Shown: one piece after another, positions 49,215 to 57,525 of the stretch
How the letters are laid out: the number at the start of each line of letters is the position of its first letter
Numbering within the stretch: the first letter of the stretch is position 1
Assembly (NCBI GenBank): GCA_900314655.1
Contig: OMWC01000003.1
Location: 62,001-126,000 of the forward strand
DNA length: 64,000 nucleotides
Source: an uncultured Prevotellaceae bacterium
GTDB taxonomy: Bacteria > Bacteroidota > Bacteroidia > Bacteroidales > Bacteroidaceae
Direction: 5' to 3'
Notes under the pieces: generated by a model
What the model saw: the letters and a program-made list of their open reading frames with translations, nothing else
What the model was told of the DNA's origin: nothing
Databases searched by the model: none
Made by a program: the position numbers and the translations under genes

Positions 49215-52025
49215 CTATTTTTTTTCCCTTGTATTGGTGGGAGTTTCTCCATATTTTGTCTTATAAACCCTGTTGAAGTATGTCTGATACTCAAAACCAC
49301 ATTTTATGACAATATCCGAAATAGGTATTTCTGTTGTCTTTAATAGTTTGTGGGCCATAGCCAGACGCTGTTCCCTGATAAAAGTTGTGGTGTCTTTGCC
49401 TGTTGTGGCTTTAACCTTGCGGTTCAGTTGTGACCGGCTTATGCATAAGAGAGATGCGATTCTTTCGGAATTAAATGAAGGATTGTTCATTTCTGCATGA
49501 ACAACTTCGTGCAGTTTGGAAAGGAATATATTCTTGCGGTCGTAGTTTACAGTTTCGTCTTCGAGGCTTTCAATTGCCTCGTTACCATAAATTTCCTTTA
49601 ATTGCTGTCGCTGTTCCAGCAATTTCTTAAGGGCTAAAGATAGCTCTTTGGGCAAAAAGGGTTTTGCCAAGTATATGTCAGCTCCTGCCTTGAGAGCCTC
49701 CATCCTGTCCTTTTCTTCATTTTTTGCCGTGACTATAACAATAGGAATATGACTGTATCGGTCAGAGTTCCTCACTTGCCTTACTAGTTCGATTCCGTCC
49801 ATCTCTGGCATGATGATATCTGAAACGATAACGTCAATGATGAATTCTGTTATTTTTTCCAAAGCCTCCTTTCCGTTTCTGGCATAACGTAGGTTGAAGT
49901 CATTGGAAAGGATAGTGCCAATATAGGATGATACATCAGCATTGTCTTCAACGATGAGGGCTGTAGGTTTCTTTGCATCAGTCATCTGATCATCAGGGAA
50001 AAGGGCTTCTATTTGGAATACAGGTACAGGGAAAGACTCTATCTTGGATTTTTTGCTCGACTCTCTCGGATTCCAACGCTGCAATTTTTCGTCGGAATGC
50101 TTTTTCGGTAGCGTAATGTCAAAGGCAGTTCCCCTGCCTTCAATGCTGTAAACTTCTACTTTTCCTTTCATGGCTTCCGTCATCTGTCGTACCATTGAAA
50201 GTCCGACACCTGTCCCAATGTGTCCGTGGTGTATGTTGCCCTGATAGTATTTGTCAAAAACGAACGACAGTTCGTCTTCCGAGATACCGGCTCCGTTATC
50301 GAATATTGTTATTTTCACATCGCTCTTTTCCTGTTTTACCCTTACAATAATCTTGCCTCCGTACGGAGTATATTTGATGGCATTCATAAATAAGTTGTAG
50401 AGAATCTTATTGATATAGTCAGGTACGAGGTCCATGATAATGTTAGAGTCATCTTTCACAAATACCACATCTATCTTTTTCTGCATCGCCAAGACATTCA
50501 TACTTTCCACGACCATCTCGAGAATGGCCACGATGTCGCCTTCACACCATATGGGGTTACCTACGGCCGACTGTATCTTGGAAATATCTAGCAACTGGTT
50601 TACAAGTGTCAGCAGTTGTTGGCCCTGCCGTTCCACGATGCTTAGTTGCTGCTTCACCTGGGGTGATTCGACATTCTGCATGAGGTTTTCCGAAATGCCG
50701 TTGATGACCGTCAGCGGAGTACGGAACTCATGCGTGATATTAGTGAAGAAATCGCTTCTCGTTTTTTCCATATTTGCCTGTAGCTTCTGTGAATGTTTCC
50801 TCTGCTTGAGGGCATAGGCCATGGTGAATATAAGACCAACCGCCAGTATGATAATTATTGCAGCAATGTAGAGGATGTAATCTGTCCTTTTTTGTCTGCT
50901 TTTGAAGCCTTGCTGCATAGCGTCAATCCGTTCCTGACCTTTTTCTTTCTCGTAGTCTGCGATGATACGCAGGGTGCTGAGTAGTTTTCTCTCATTCCTG
51001 ACGCTGTCGTGGTAGCTGACACTCTTCTTGTAGTTGTCAAAAGCCATTTTCAGGTTCTGCTGTTCATCGCATTTTGAAAGCAGCAGGTAAGCATTTGACA
51101 AACTTTTATAGGCATTAGCCGATGTGGCATTCTCTATGGCCGCTTGAAGATATGGCCGTGCGGCTTCCGTTTCTCCTTTTTTGAAATATATTCGTGCCAG
51201 CGAGATGGATGCTTCGATGAAATGGTAGATGTCTTTTGTTTCCTGAGCTGTCTTATACGAATATTCATATTCGTGCATGGCTAAGATCAAGTTTCCTTTC
51301 TTCTCGGCTAAAAGTCCGAACCTGTTGTGGCAAGTGATGATTCCGTTTCGGTTGTTTATCTGCTGGTTACACTTGAGCGCCTGTCTGAAATACGCCTCTG
51401 CATCCTCATAGTTTCCCTCGTCTTCCATCACCATACCTAGTCCCACATAATTTACGGCTTGCCCATGAATGTTTTTCTGTCTGAGTTCTATTTCAAGGGA
51501 TTTCTGGAAATAGTCGGTTGCTTCCTTCTTTTCGCCCTTTTTCAGAAAAGCATTGCCAAGCCCCGTGAAGGTCCTGGCTACCTGGCTTAAAGCCTTATGT
51601 GTGTGTCTCTCCCCATATTCATCACAAAACCTGAGGGCTTCCAGATGGCAGTTCACAGCTTCGTCGGCAAACTCCATTCTCAGGAATACTTTCCCAAGTT
51701 TATTCAGTATGCGTATGGTTTCCAATGTGTCCTTTACCAGCCTCGCGTCTTTCAGGGCATCATAGTAGGTAAATATGCTCTCATGGAACATTGCGTAGTC
51801 GTAAAGCATGTTGGCTTTTTCTTTCTTCAACAGCATGCTTCCTTCCGTGTTGCCCTGAGTAGTTGTACGATTGATCCATTCGGAGAGTGCGCTGGTGTCT
51901 TTGCAGACGGCAATGATGCTGTCTATTTGTTTGTGTTCGGTTAAATCAAAATGATTACGTCTGCTACATGCCATAAAGGAAAGTAGTATACCGACAAATG
52001 CTATCTTAAAAAAACAATCTTTCAT
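49215..52025 (-). CDS. TPR-sensing hybrid histidine kinase/response regulator with AraC domain
   Basis: A 936-residue one-chain signalling protein. It has a lipobox-like end of the signal peptide (S-F-M-A-C20), a periplasmic TPR array (about 60-345), a membrane helix (384-404), HisKA with His432 (T-H-E-F-R-T-P-L), HATPase (I-F-D-N-G-A-G-I-S, 575-583), a receiver with Asp736 (S-D-I-I-M-P-E-M-D), and an AraC-type HTH end. It differs from classic Bacteroides hybrid sensors in using TPRs in place of the beta-propeller. The signal is unknown; the small peptide gene and LRR gene next to it are candidate targets. Confidence 0.92.
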   Translation of the reverse strand: MKDCFFKIAFVGILLSFMACSRRNHFDLTEHKQIDSIIAVCKDTSALSEWINRTTTQGNTEGSMLLKKEKANMLYDYAMFHESIFTYYDALKDARLVKDTLETIRILNKLGKVFLRMEFADEAVNCHLEALRFCDEYGERHTHKALSQVARTFTGLGNAFLKKGEKKEATDYFQKSLEIELRQKNIHGQAVNYVGLGMVMEDEGNYEDAEAYFRQALKCNQQINNRNGIITCHNRFGLLAEKKGNLILAMHEYEYSYKTAQETKDIYHFIEASISLARIYFKKGETEAARPYLQAAIENATSANAYKSLSNAYLLLSKCDEQQNLKMAFDNYKKSVSYHDSVRNERKLLSTLRIIADYEKEKGQERIDAMQQGFKSRQKRTDYILYIAAIIIILAVGLIFTMAYALKQRKHSQKLQANMEKTRSDFFTNITHEFRTPLTVINGISENLMQNVESPQVKQQLSIVERQGQQLLTLVNQLLDISKIQSAVGNPIWCEGDIVAILEMVVESMNVLAMQKKIDVVFVKDDSNIIMDLVPDYINKILYNLFMNAIKYTPYGGKIIVRVKQEKSDVKITIFDNGAGISEDELSFVFDKYYQGNIHHGHIGTGVGLSMVRQMTEAMKGKVEVYSIEGRGTAFDITLPKKHSDEKLQRWNPRESSKKSKIESFPVPVFQIEALFPDDQMTDAKKPTALIVEDNADVSSYIGTILSNDFNLRYARNGKEALEKITEFIIDVIVSDIIMPEMDGIELVRQVRNSDRYSHIPIVIVTAKNEEKDRMEALKAGADIYLAKPFLPKELSLALKKLLEQRQQLKEIYGNEAIESLEDETVNYDRKNIFLSKLHEVVHAEMNNPSFNSERIASLLCISRSQLNRKVKATTGKDTTTFIREQRLAMAHKLLKTTEIPISDIVIKCGFEYQTYFNRVYKTKYGETPTNTREKK

Positions 52026-52084
52026 ATCAATAATTTACTGTGCTAGATTGGCTTTTGGACCAACCTGAATAATAGGCGATTGTA

Positions 52085-52092
52085 CAAATATA
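52085..52092 (-). promoter_or_regulatory. -7 box of the hybrid histidine kinase gene
   Basis: Minus-strand TATATTTG followed by TACAA, about 58 bases before the start. It shows that the kinase is transcribed separately from the peptide/LRR unit. Confidence 0.6.
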
Positions 52093-52185
52093 CAAAGAAA
52101 AGCTCATAAACTCTCCTAAAAAATCATTATTTGCAGAGATTTATGTCATATTAACACTTAACATCTCTTTTGTAAATACAAACTG

Positions 52186-52225
52186 AAAAACCTCGGCCGT
52201 ACTTTTAGCAAGCATGACCGAAGGT
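52186..52225 (-). terminator. Terminator of the LRR-peptide unit
   Basis: On the minus strand ACCTTCGGTC pairs with GGCCGAGGT (one bulged T, one G-T pair), followed by TTTTTC. It lies 37 bases after the small peptide gene stop. Confidence 0.65.
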
Positions 52226-52261
52226 CTTTAGAAAAAGGATTTTAGAAAACGACAAATGCAC

Positions 52262-52465
52262 TCAATCTTCTTCCCATATACTGAAGGCTTTTGCATCGTT
52301 ATGACCTGGTCCGTCACCCTCACCTGGGTCAATGATCTCACCTGTTTCCTGATGTTCTGAACCTTCTCCACCTAAATCGTAACTTGCTTTAGATGCGGTT
52401 GCTAATTCCTCCGAGTCAAAATAAAGCAGAGAAATTTCTGGTTTTTTATAAATACTTGTTTTCAT
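52262..52465 (-). CDS. 67-residue acidic peptide of unknown function
   Basis: A short protein without a signal peptide. It has a K-K-P-E-I-S-L-L-Y-F-D-S-E-E-L start, an A-S-Y-D-L-G-G segment, a Gly/Glu/Asp-rich centre and a K-A-F-S-I-W-E-E-D end. The layout (conserved N-terminal half, acidic variable tail, C-terminal Trp) recalls peptide precursors, including RiPP or double-glycine leaders, but no modification enzyme or peptidase is coded nearby. It lies 12 bases downstream of the LRR gene, so they are cotranscribed, and is followed by a terminator. Confidence 0.55.
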   Translation of the reverse strand: MKTSIYKKPEISLLYFDSEELATASKASYDLGGEGSEHQETGEIIDPGEGDGPGHNDAKAFSIWEED

Positions 52466-52477
52466 TTTCCTGAATTT

Positions 52478-54418
52478 TTATTTCACAATATGTTTTTTAC
52501 CGTTATATATATAGATTCCTTTACTTACCGTATTCACGGTCTGACCGTTGAGGTTGTAGATCTTTCTGTCTTGCTTGGTGTAGGGCGCTGCCGCACTGTT
52601 GATGCTGGTGGCTTCTGATACGATGTCGTCATCGTAAACTACTTTTGCATGATTTGGCCCGTTGTCGTTGTCCATAGTAACAACAGCACTGTTTACCGTG
52701 AAACTGACACTGTTGTCCTTGTTTGTCTTGTAAAAACCTTTGGCATACTGGCTGTCACCTCCATAATAATAGTAAGAATTCTTAGGAATGTATTCTCCTT
52801 CTTCTTCATAGTTGCCTATGAAACAGTATGAGACATTGTCAACAAGGTAGGTTACAGATTCGGAAGCCAGTTGCGCTTTGCGTTCTTCTTTGGTGTCTTT
52901 CATAAGGTTTTTCACCCCAACAATATAGTTCACGGATGTCTGACTGGAATGGGTACCAGGATATATCATATAGGGATGATGGGCTTTGGTTTCTGTCACG
53001 GGTTCTGTGAAGAGCAGCGTAACACTCTTCGATTTTCCGTTTTGTTGCAGACTTACTCCTGAGAATTCCCGTATTTCAGTAGAACTGCCGAAGGCATCAC
53101 CTATCTGAGTGGCAGTCATGTCGAATGGATAACAGATAGAGTACCAACGTCCGTCGATGACACGTCCTTCTTGGAAGACTGATTTTCCTGCATCATCATA
53201 TGTCATGAAGAATTCGTTCCATCCACCGTAATCCTTACTGATGTTGTTTTGGAACTGCCAGATTTCGTTTTTGGGTATAATATTGCCATCTATATGGACC
53301 GTGTCGAGTTGGTTCATGCTGTTGGCATAGTTGTGATCGTAGCGTGGATCACCGGTCTTGATATATTTCAGGAAGTCGTGGGCATAGTTGTCGTACGCTT
53401 CCTCCTTGTAATGCAACACCACAGGATGTTGGCCGTTTGAGCGGACCCAGTCGAGTCTGTCAGTTACATCATCCCCATTGTCGGAATACGCATACCCTGA
53501 GTAGGTCATGTCGTTTTGGAAAGCCCTTGCTTCGGCTTTTGTCTGTGTTCCGAGCACATAAACGTCTGTCAGGTTAGGCATCATTTGGAACGCCTGTGTC
53601 TCGATGTATTCCACACTTGGCGGAATCACGATCACCGAGATCAGTGTGTTGTCAAAAGCCTCTCTTCCAATTCTTTTCAGCGTATTCGGAAAACGTAAGG
53701 ACGTAATGCCCGTATTGGCAAAAGCACGATAGCCGATAGTCTCAACCCCTTCGGGTATGACGATTTTAGTTAGTTTCCAGTCATTGGTGAAGGCACCGCC
53801 TTCAATAGCCTTGATTCCTTCGTGAAAATCTATCGATTCTAAATTCTCGCAATTTGCAAAAGCAGAAGCCTCGATGGTTTGGACGCCTGCTCCTATTACG
53901 AGGCGTGTCAACCGAGGCATTGCCTGAAAAGCCTGAGCACCGATGGTTACATTTGCATCTTTGCCATTGACGTTGTCAGGGATGGTTATTTCCTCAATAA
54001 CAGTTGCATTTGAGGACGGTGACATGAGATTATCCGGAATGTTTTTTAGTGATTTGGAGAATGTGAAGCGTTTTAATTGACTGCTTAATAAATTAAGATA
54101 TGTGTAATCGTTATCCGACATTAGGTCTGCATCACTCAGGTCGAGTGTTGTCATATTTTTGAATATGGTCTCAGAAGGTCTGTTGGAACCGCATAGGGCT
54201 ATCATGTCTTCTGACGACAGGGCATAGCCGTTGCCTGTTACTATTTTAATTCTTTCTGCGGCCAATTGCCCTGATGAGAAATTGTTCTTGCTGAGGTCAT
54301 ATGCACCAAAAACCGTAATTTCAAGCGTTCCGTCACTCAATGTTTCCGTCACTGGGGAAGCCAAAATCGACATAGGAGTAAGGGAACAGAATAATAATTT
54401 AATAAATGTTCTTTTCAT
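52478..54418 (-). CDS. BspA-like leucine-rich-repeat surface protein
   Basis: A 646-residue protein with signal peptide (1-20) and an LRR_5 array (A-F-A-N-C-E-N-L-E-S-I-D-F, A-F-T-N-D-W-K-L-T-K-I-V-I), as in BspA adhesins. The C-terminal end has I-Y-N-L-N-G-Q-T-V and then I-Y-I-Y-N-G-K-K, as in type IX secretion cargo. A role in surface adhesion is likely. The start M-K-R-T-F at 54418 was preferred over an ATG 54 bases upstream, because a -7 box lies at 54449-54456, inside the longer frame. The peptide gene follows. Confidence 0.85.
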   Translation of the reverse strand: MKRTFIKLLFCSLTPMSILASPVTETLSDGTLEITVFGAYDLSKNNFSSGQLAAERIKIVTGNGYALSSEDMIALCGSNRPSETIFKNMTTLDLSDADLMSDNDYTYLNLLSSQLKRFTFSKSLKNIPDNLMSPSSNATVIEEITIPDNVNGKDANVTIGAQAFQAMPRLTRLVIGAGVQTIEASAFANCENLESIDFHEGIKAIEGGAFTNDWKLTKIVIPEGVETIGYRAFANTGITSLRFPNTLKRIGREAFDNTLISVIVIPPSVEYIETQAFQMMPNLTDVYVLGTQTKAEARAFQNDMTYSGYAYSDNGDDVTDRLDWVRSNGQHPVVLHYKEEAYDNYAHDFLKYIKTGDPRYDHNYANSMNQLDTVHIDGNIIPKNEIWQFQNNISKDYGGWNEFFMTYDDAGKSVFQEGRVIDGRWYSICYPFDMTATQIGDAFGSSTEIREFSGVSLQQNGKSKSVTLLFTEPVTETKAHHPYMIYPGTHSSQTSVNYIVGVKNLMKDTKEERKAQLASESVTYLVDNVSYCFIGNYEEEGEYIPKNSYYYYGGDSQYAKGFYKTNKDNSVSFTVNSAVVTMDNDNGPNHAKVVYDDDIVSEATSINSAAAPYTKQDRKIYNLNGQTVNTVSKGIYIYNGKKHIVK

Positions 54419-54448
54419 TTTGATTTTGCACTTTAATAATTTGCGGTG

Positions 54449-54456
54449 CAAAATTA
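54449..54456 (-). promoter_or_regulatory. -7 box of the LRR-peptide unit
   Basis: Minus-strand TAATTTTG followed by CACC, about 30 bases before the start at 54418. It rules out the longer reading frame. Confidence 0.6.
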
Positions 54457-54579
54457 AGAAAACCCCAAACAAGAGGATTAAACGTGTGGGGCTTTCTTTT
54501 GAACATGTAGGGAAATGCGCAGTATAATCATTTGTCTCAGCTGCGCACTTTTTCTTGTAGGTTGCTTATTTTTAGGTAG

Positions 54580-57225
54580 TTATTGGCGGATAGGTTGTGA
54601 ACGCCGACGGAATAGTCTTATAGCTTCTCCTATCCAGAGCACGACACTCGTGCCGCAGATAATCATCACCCAATGGCGAAGGGAGAGAGGGGTGACGTTG
54701 AACATCTGACCACCGAAAGTGACGATGAGAATCTGACCGATCAGAATACAGCCGGCAATGAAATTAAAACCTTTACAGCCTTTCAGGCAAAGCGCACTCT
54801 GTCCGGTCTGGAAAGCGCGTGCATTGAACATGTTCCAGAACTGCAGCATCACGAACGTGGTGAAGAAAAGACTGAGGTCGTAGAGCGGCATGCCGCCTTT
54901 CTCCAAGTGCCAGAGCACAACCAGCAATAATGCCGTGAAGATGCCGCCCGTGATGAGGATGCTCCACCACATCGGATTGGAGATGATGAAAGCCTGACGA
55001 GAGCGGGGCTTGTCTTGCATTACGCGCTCCGTGGGGGGAAGTGAAGCCAGAGCCATGGCCGCGAAGGTATCCATGATGAGGTTCACCCAAAGCATCTGTG
55101 TGACGGTGAGCGGCGACTGTGTGCCGAGGAAGGCTCCGGCCAGTACTACCAGACAGGCACATACGTTGACGGTCATCTGGAAAAGGATGAAGCGCTGAAT
55201 GTTTTGATAGAGTGAGCGGCCCCACATGACAGCTCGCCCGATGGATGCAAACGAGTTGTCGATGATTGTGATGTCGCTGGCTTCCTTGGCCACGGCGGTT
55301 CCATCGCCCATGGAAAGTCCTACGTGGGCGGCCTTGAGGGCAGGTGCATCGTTAGTGCCGTCACCGGTGACAGCCACCACTTCGCCTTTCTGCTGAAGGG
55401 CTTCCACCAGCCGTTTCTTATCCATAGGCCGTGCGCGGGCAATGATCTTCAGCGATTGCACGCGTTCGAGCAGTGCCTCGTCGGAAAGTGCGGCAAACTC
55501 CGTGCCGGTAATCATTGCATCGTCTGTATCTGAATCCGTCCAAAGACCTATCTGGCGTCCTATTTCGCGTGCTGTTCCCGGTGTGTCGCCAGTCACGATC
55601 TTTACGTGAATGCCTGCGTTAAGACATTCCCGAACAGCAGCGGGAACATCGGAGCGTACAGGGTCGCTGATAGCACAAAGGGCCATCAGGGAAGCACGCC
55701 CCCCTTGCAACTCCCCCGTGGCAGTAATACTCCCTCCCCCTTGGGTAAGTTGGAGAGGGATCTTTGCAAATGCCAGCGTGCGCATTGCCTTCTGCTGATA
55801 TGAGACCAGCAGTTCATTGAACCGGTGCTTTTCGGCTTCTGTCATCGTGCAGAAACGTGCCACGATTTCGGGCGCACCTTTTATATATAATATATGTTTG
55901 CCTGGTGTAGCCTGCGACTCCACCAATGTGGTCATATATTTTGTTTCCGTGGAGAAAGGTTGCTGGTCGATTATGTTGACCTGATTGCGAAGGTCTTGAT
56001 AATCAATGCCTTGATCGCGGAGCCAGAGCAGCAGTGCTCCCTCTGTAGGATTGCCTACAACAGAACCTTGAGGGTCGATTGCGGCAGTACTGTTCAGGGC
56101 GATGGCTTCGGCGAGAATGGGCAGTTCCGATTGTTGTTGTGATTCGTTGAAATACTGGATTTCTGCCACGCGCATCTGGTTCTGAGTGAGCGTTCCTGTC
56201 TTGTCGGTACAAATCACTGTGGCAGCACCCATGGTTTCGCAAGCATGCATGCGGCGCACCAGATTATTAGTCTTCAGCATTCGTCGCATACTGTAGGCCA
56301 ATGAGAGCGTGACTGCCATGGGCAATCCCTCAGGAACGGCTACCACTATCAGCGTGACGGCAATCATGATGGATTGCAAAAGATAGGCGAGGAAAGGTGT
56401 CAGGTGTTGTGTAATGGGTGTCAGTGTATCTGCATTCTGCGACAGATAAACGATGATGCGCCCCACCACAATCAAGGCAGCAATGGCATAACTGGCCTTG
56501 GAAATAAGACCACCGAGGCGTTCCAGCTGTTCGTTGAGCGGTGTTTTCACGCTGTCGTCTATCTGTGCTGCCACGAATACCTTACCGTTTTCCGTCTGGT
56601 CGCCAACGGCAAACACGCGCATCACACCGTTTCCCTCCATCACTTTCGTTCCGCGCATGGCGTGGTTGGTGGGGAAAGTGGCGTCTTTGTCCTGTTCCTC
56701 TTCTCTGGTACTCTTCCGGCAGATAGGTTCTCCGGTCAGCGTGGATTCATCTATTTGCAGTTGGGTGGCTTCCAATAGTTCGCCATCGGCAGGAATCTCG
56801 CTGCCCGTGGTGAGTATCACGATGTCGTCCACCACGATATCGCGCTTGGGAACCATCTGGGAATGACCGTCACGGATTACCTGCACGGGTTCATCGTCGT
56901 TCACCTGATTGAGGATGGCAAACTCGCGGTCGGCCTTCACTTCGAAGATAAAGGCCAGTCCGGTAGCCAGCAGGATCGCGATGAAAATCCCAACGGGTTC
57001 AAAGAATACGGATGCATCCTGATGGAGCCCGTAGTATTCATAGAAAGAAATGCCAATGGAGAGAATGCCCGCTACCAGGAGGATCACAATGAGGGGATCG
57101 GAGAATTTTCCGAGAAATTTCTTCCAGAGCGGTTCCTTTTCAGGCGGTGTCAGCAAGTTTACACCATATTGCTGCCTGTTGAGCAGCACCTGCTCTTCGG
57201 TAAGACCAGTATATTGCTTTTTCAT
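54580..57225 (-). CDS. Calcium-transporting P-type ATPase
   Basis: This 881-residue P2-type ATPase has the phosphorylation motif D341-K-T-G-T-L-T, the ion-site motif V-A-V-P-E-G-L-P (295-302), T-G-E-P (163-166) and the hinge V-T-G-D-G-T-N-D-A-P. It pumps Ca2+ (or Mn2+) out of the cytoplasm. The start M-K-K-Q-Y-T at 57225 was chosen over an in-frame ATG 42 bases upstream, because the -7 box at 57247-57254 lies between the two. Residues about 490-511 in the nucleotide-binding domain are encoded by a palindromic element (55697-55770). Confidence 0.95.
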   Translation of the reverse strand: MKKQYTGLTEEQVLLNRQQYGVNLLTPPEKEPLWKKFLGKFSDPLIVILLVAGILSIGISFYEYYGLHQDASVFFEPVGIFIAILLATGLAFIFEVKADREFAILNQVNDDEPVQVIRDGHSQMVPKRDIVVDDIVILTTGSEIPADGELLEATQLQIDESTLTGEPICRKSTREEEQDKDATFPTNHAMRGTKVMEGNGVMRVFAVGDQTENGKVFVAAQIDDSVKTPLNEQLERLGGLISKASYAIAALIVVGRIIVYLSQNADTLTPITQHLTPFLAYLLQSIMIAVTLIVVAVPEGLPMAVTLSLAYSMRRMLKTNNLVRRMHACETMGAATVICTDKTGTLTQNQMRVAEIQYFNESQQQSELPILAEAIALNSTAAIDPQGSVVGNPTEGALLLWLRDQGIDYQDLRNQVNIIDQQPFSTETKYMTTLVESQATPGKHILYIKGAPEIVARFCTMTEAEKHRFNELLVSYQQKAMRTLAFAKIPLQLTQGGGSITATGELQGGRASLMALCAISDPVRSDVPAAVRECLNAGIHVKIVTGDTPGTAREIGRQIGLWTDSDTDDAMITGTEFAALSDEALLERVQSLKIIARARPMDKKRLVEALQQKGEVVAVTGDGTNDAPALKAAHVGLSMGDGTAVAKEASDITIIDNSFASIGRAVMWGRSLYQNIQRFILFQMTVNVCACLVVLAGAFLGTQSPLTVTQMLWVNLIMDTFAAMALASLPPTERVMQDKPRSRQAFIISNPMWWSILITGGIFTALLLVVLWHLEKGGMPLYDLSLFFTTFVMLQFWNMFNARAFQTGQSALCLKGCKGFNFIAGCILIGQILIVTFGGQMFNVTPLSLRHWVMIICGTSVVLWIGEAIRLFRRRSQPIRQ
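55697..55770. repeat. GC-rich palindromic element variant in frame inside the Ca2+ ATPase
   Basis: CGCCCCCCTTGCAACTCCCC near one end and CTCCCTCCCCCTTGGG...TTGGAGAGGGA near the other. It encodes P-L-Q-L-T-Q-G-G-G-S-I-T-A-T-G-E-L-Q-G-G in the N domain. It is more divergent than the other copies, so membership is less sure. Confidence 0.55.
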
Positions 57226-57246
57226 TCTTGTTTTGCAAATTTGCTG

Positions 57247-57254
57247 CAAAGGTA
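57247..57254 (-). promoter_or_regulatory. -7 box of the Ca2+ ATPase
   Basis: Minus-strand TACCTTTG followed by CAGC, about 21 bases before the start at 57225. Confidence 0.65.
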
Positions 57255-57341
57255 CGAAATTATTCATAATTCATAATTGATAATTCGTAATTTGTTCGGG
57301 GCATATTGAAAATGTAATTGTTTTGTAATGAGGAGGGGTAT

Positions 57342-57453
57342 AAAAAACTTGAGAAAGGAGCGACATCACGTCGGCCCTTTCTCATAATAACTTATTTATG
57401 AAACGATGAATAATTATGTATCTGTGCCTATGAATCTATATGTATTATTTCGG
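57342..57453 (-). ncRNA. Candidate small RNA of about 110 bases
   Basis: A promoter box (57457-57464) is followed on the minus strand by about 70 bases without a gene. Then comes a strong hairpin, GAGAAAGG...CCTTTCTC with inner CGAC/GTCG (57351-57383), and a T-run (AAGTTTTTT). The downstream ATPase has its own promoter, so this may be a stand-alone small RNA. The hairpin could alternatively be a read-through terminator of the helicase gene. Confidence 0.45.
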
Positions 57454-57456
57454 GTG

Positions 57457-57464
57457 CAAAGTTA
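57457..57464 (-). promoter_or_regulatory. -7 box of the candidate small RNA
   Basis: Minus-strand TAACTTTG followed by CACCC. It lies downstream of the helicase stop codon and far from any coding start. Confidence 0.5.
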
Positions 57465-57525
57465 AGAAAAAACATTGAATCCTCCAAATTTTTTGAACAA
57501 TTTGATATTGTTTTCTTGTAAAAAC

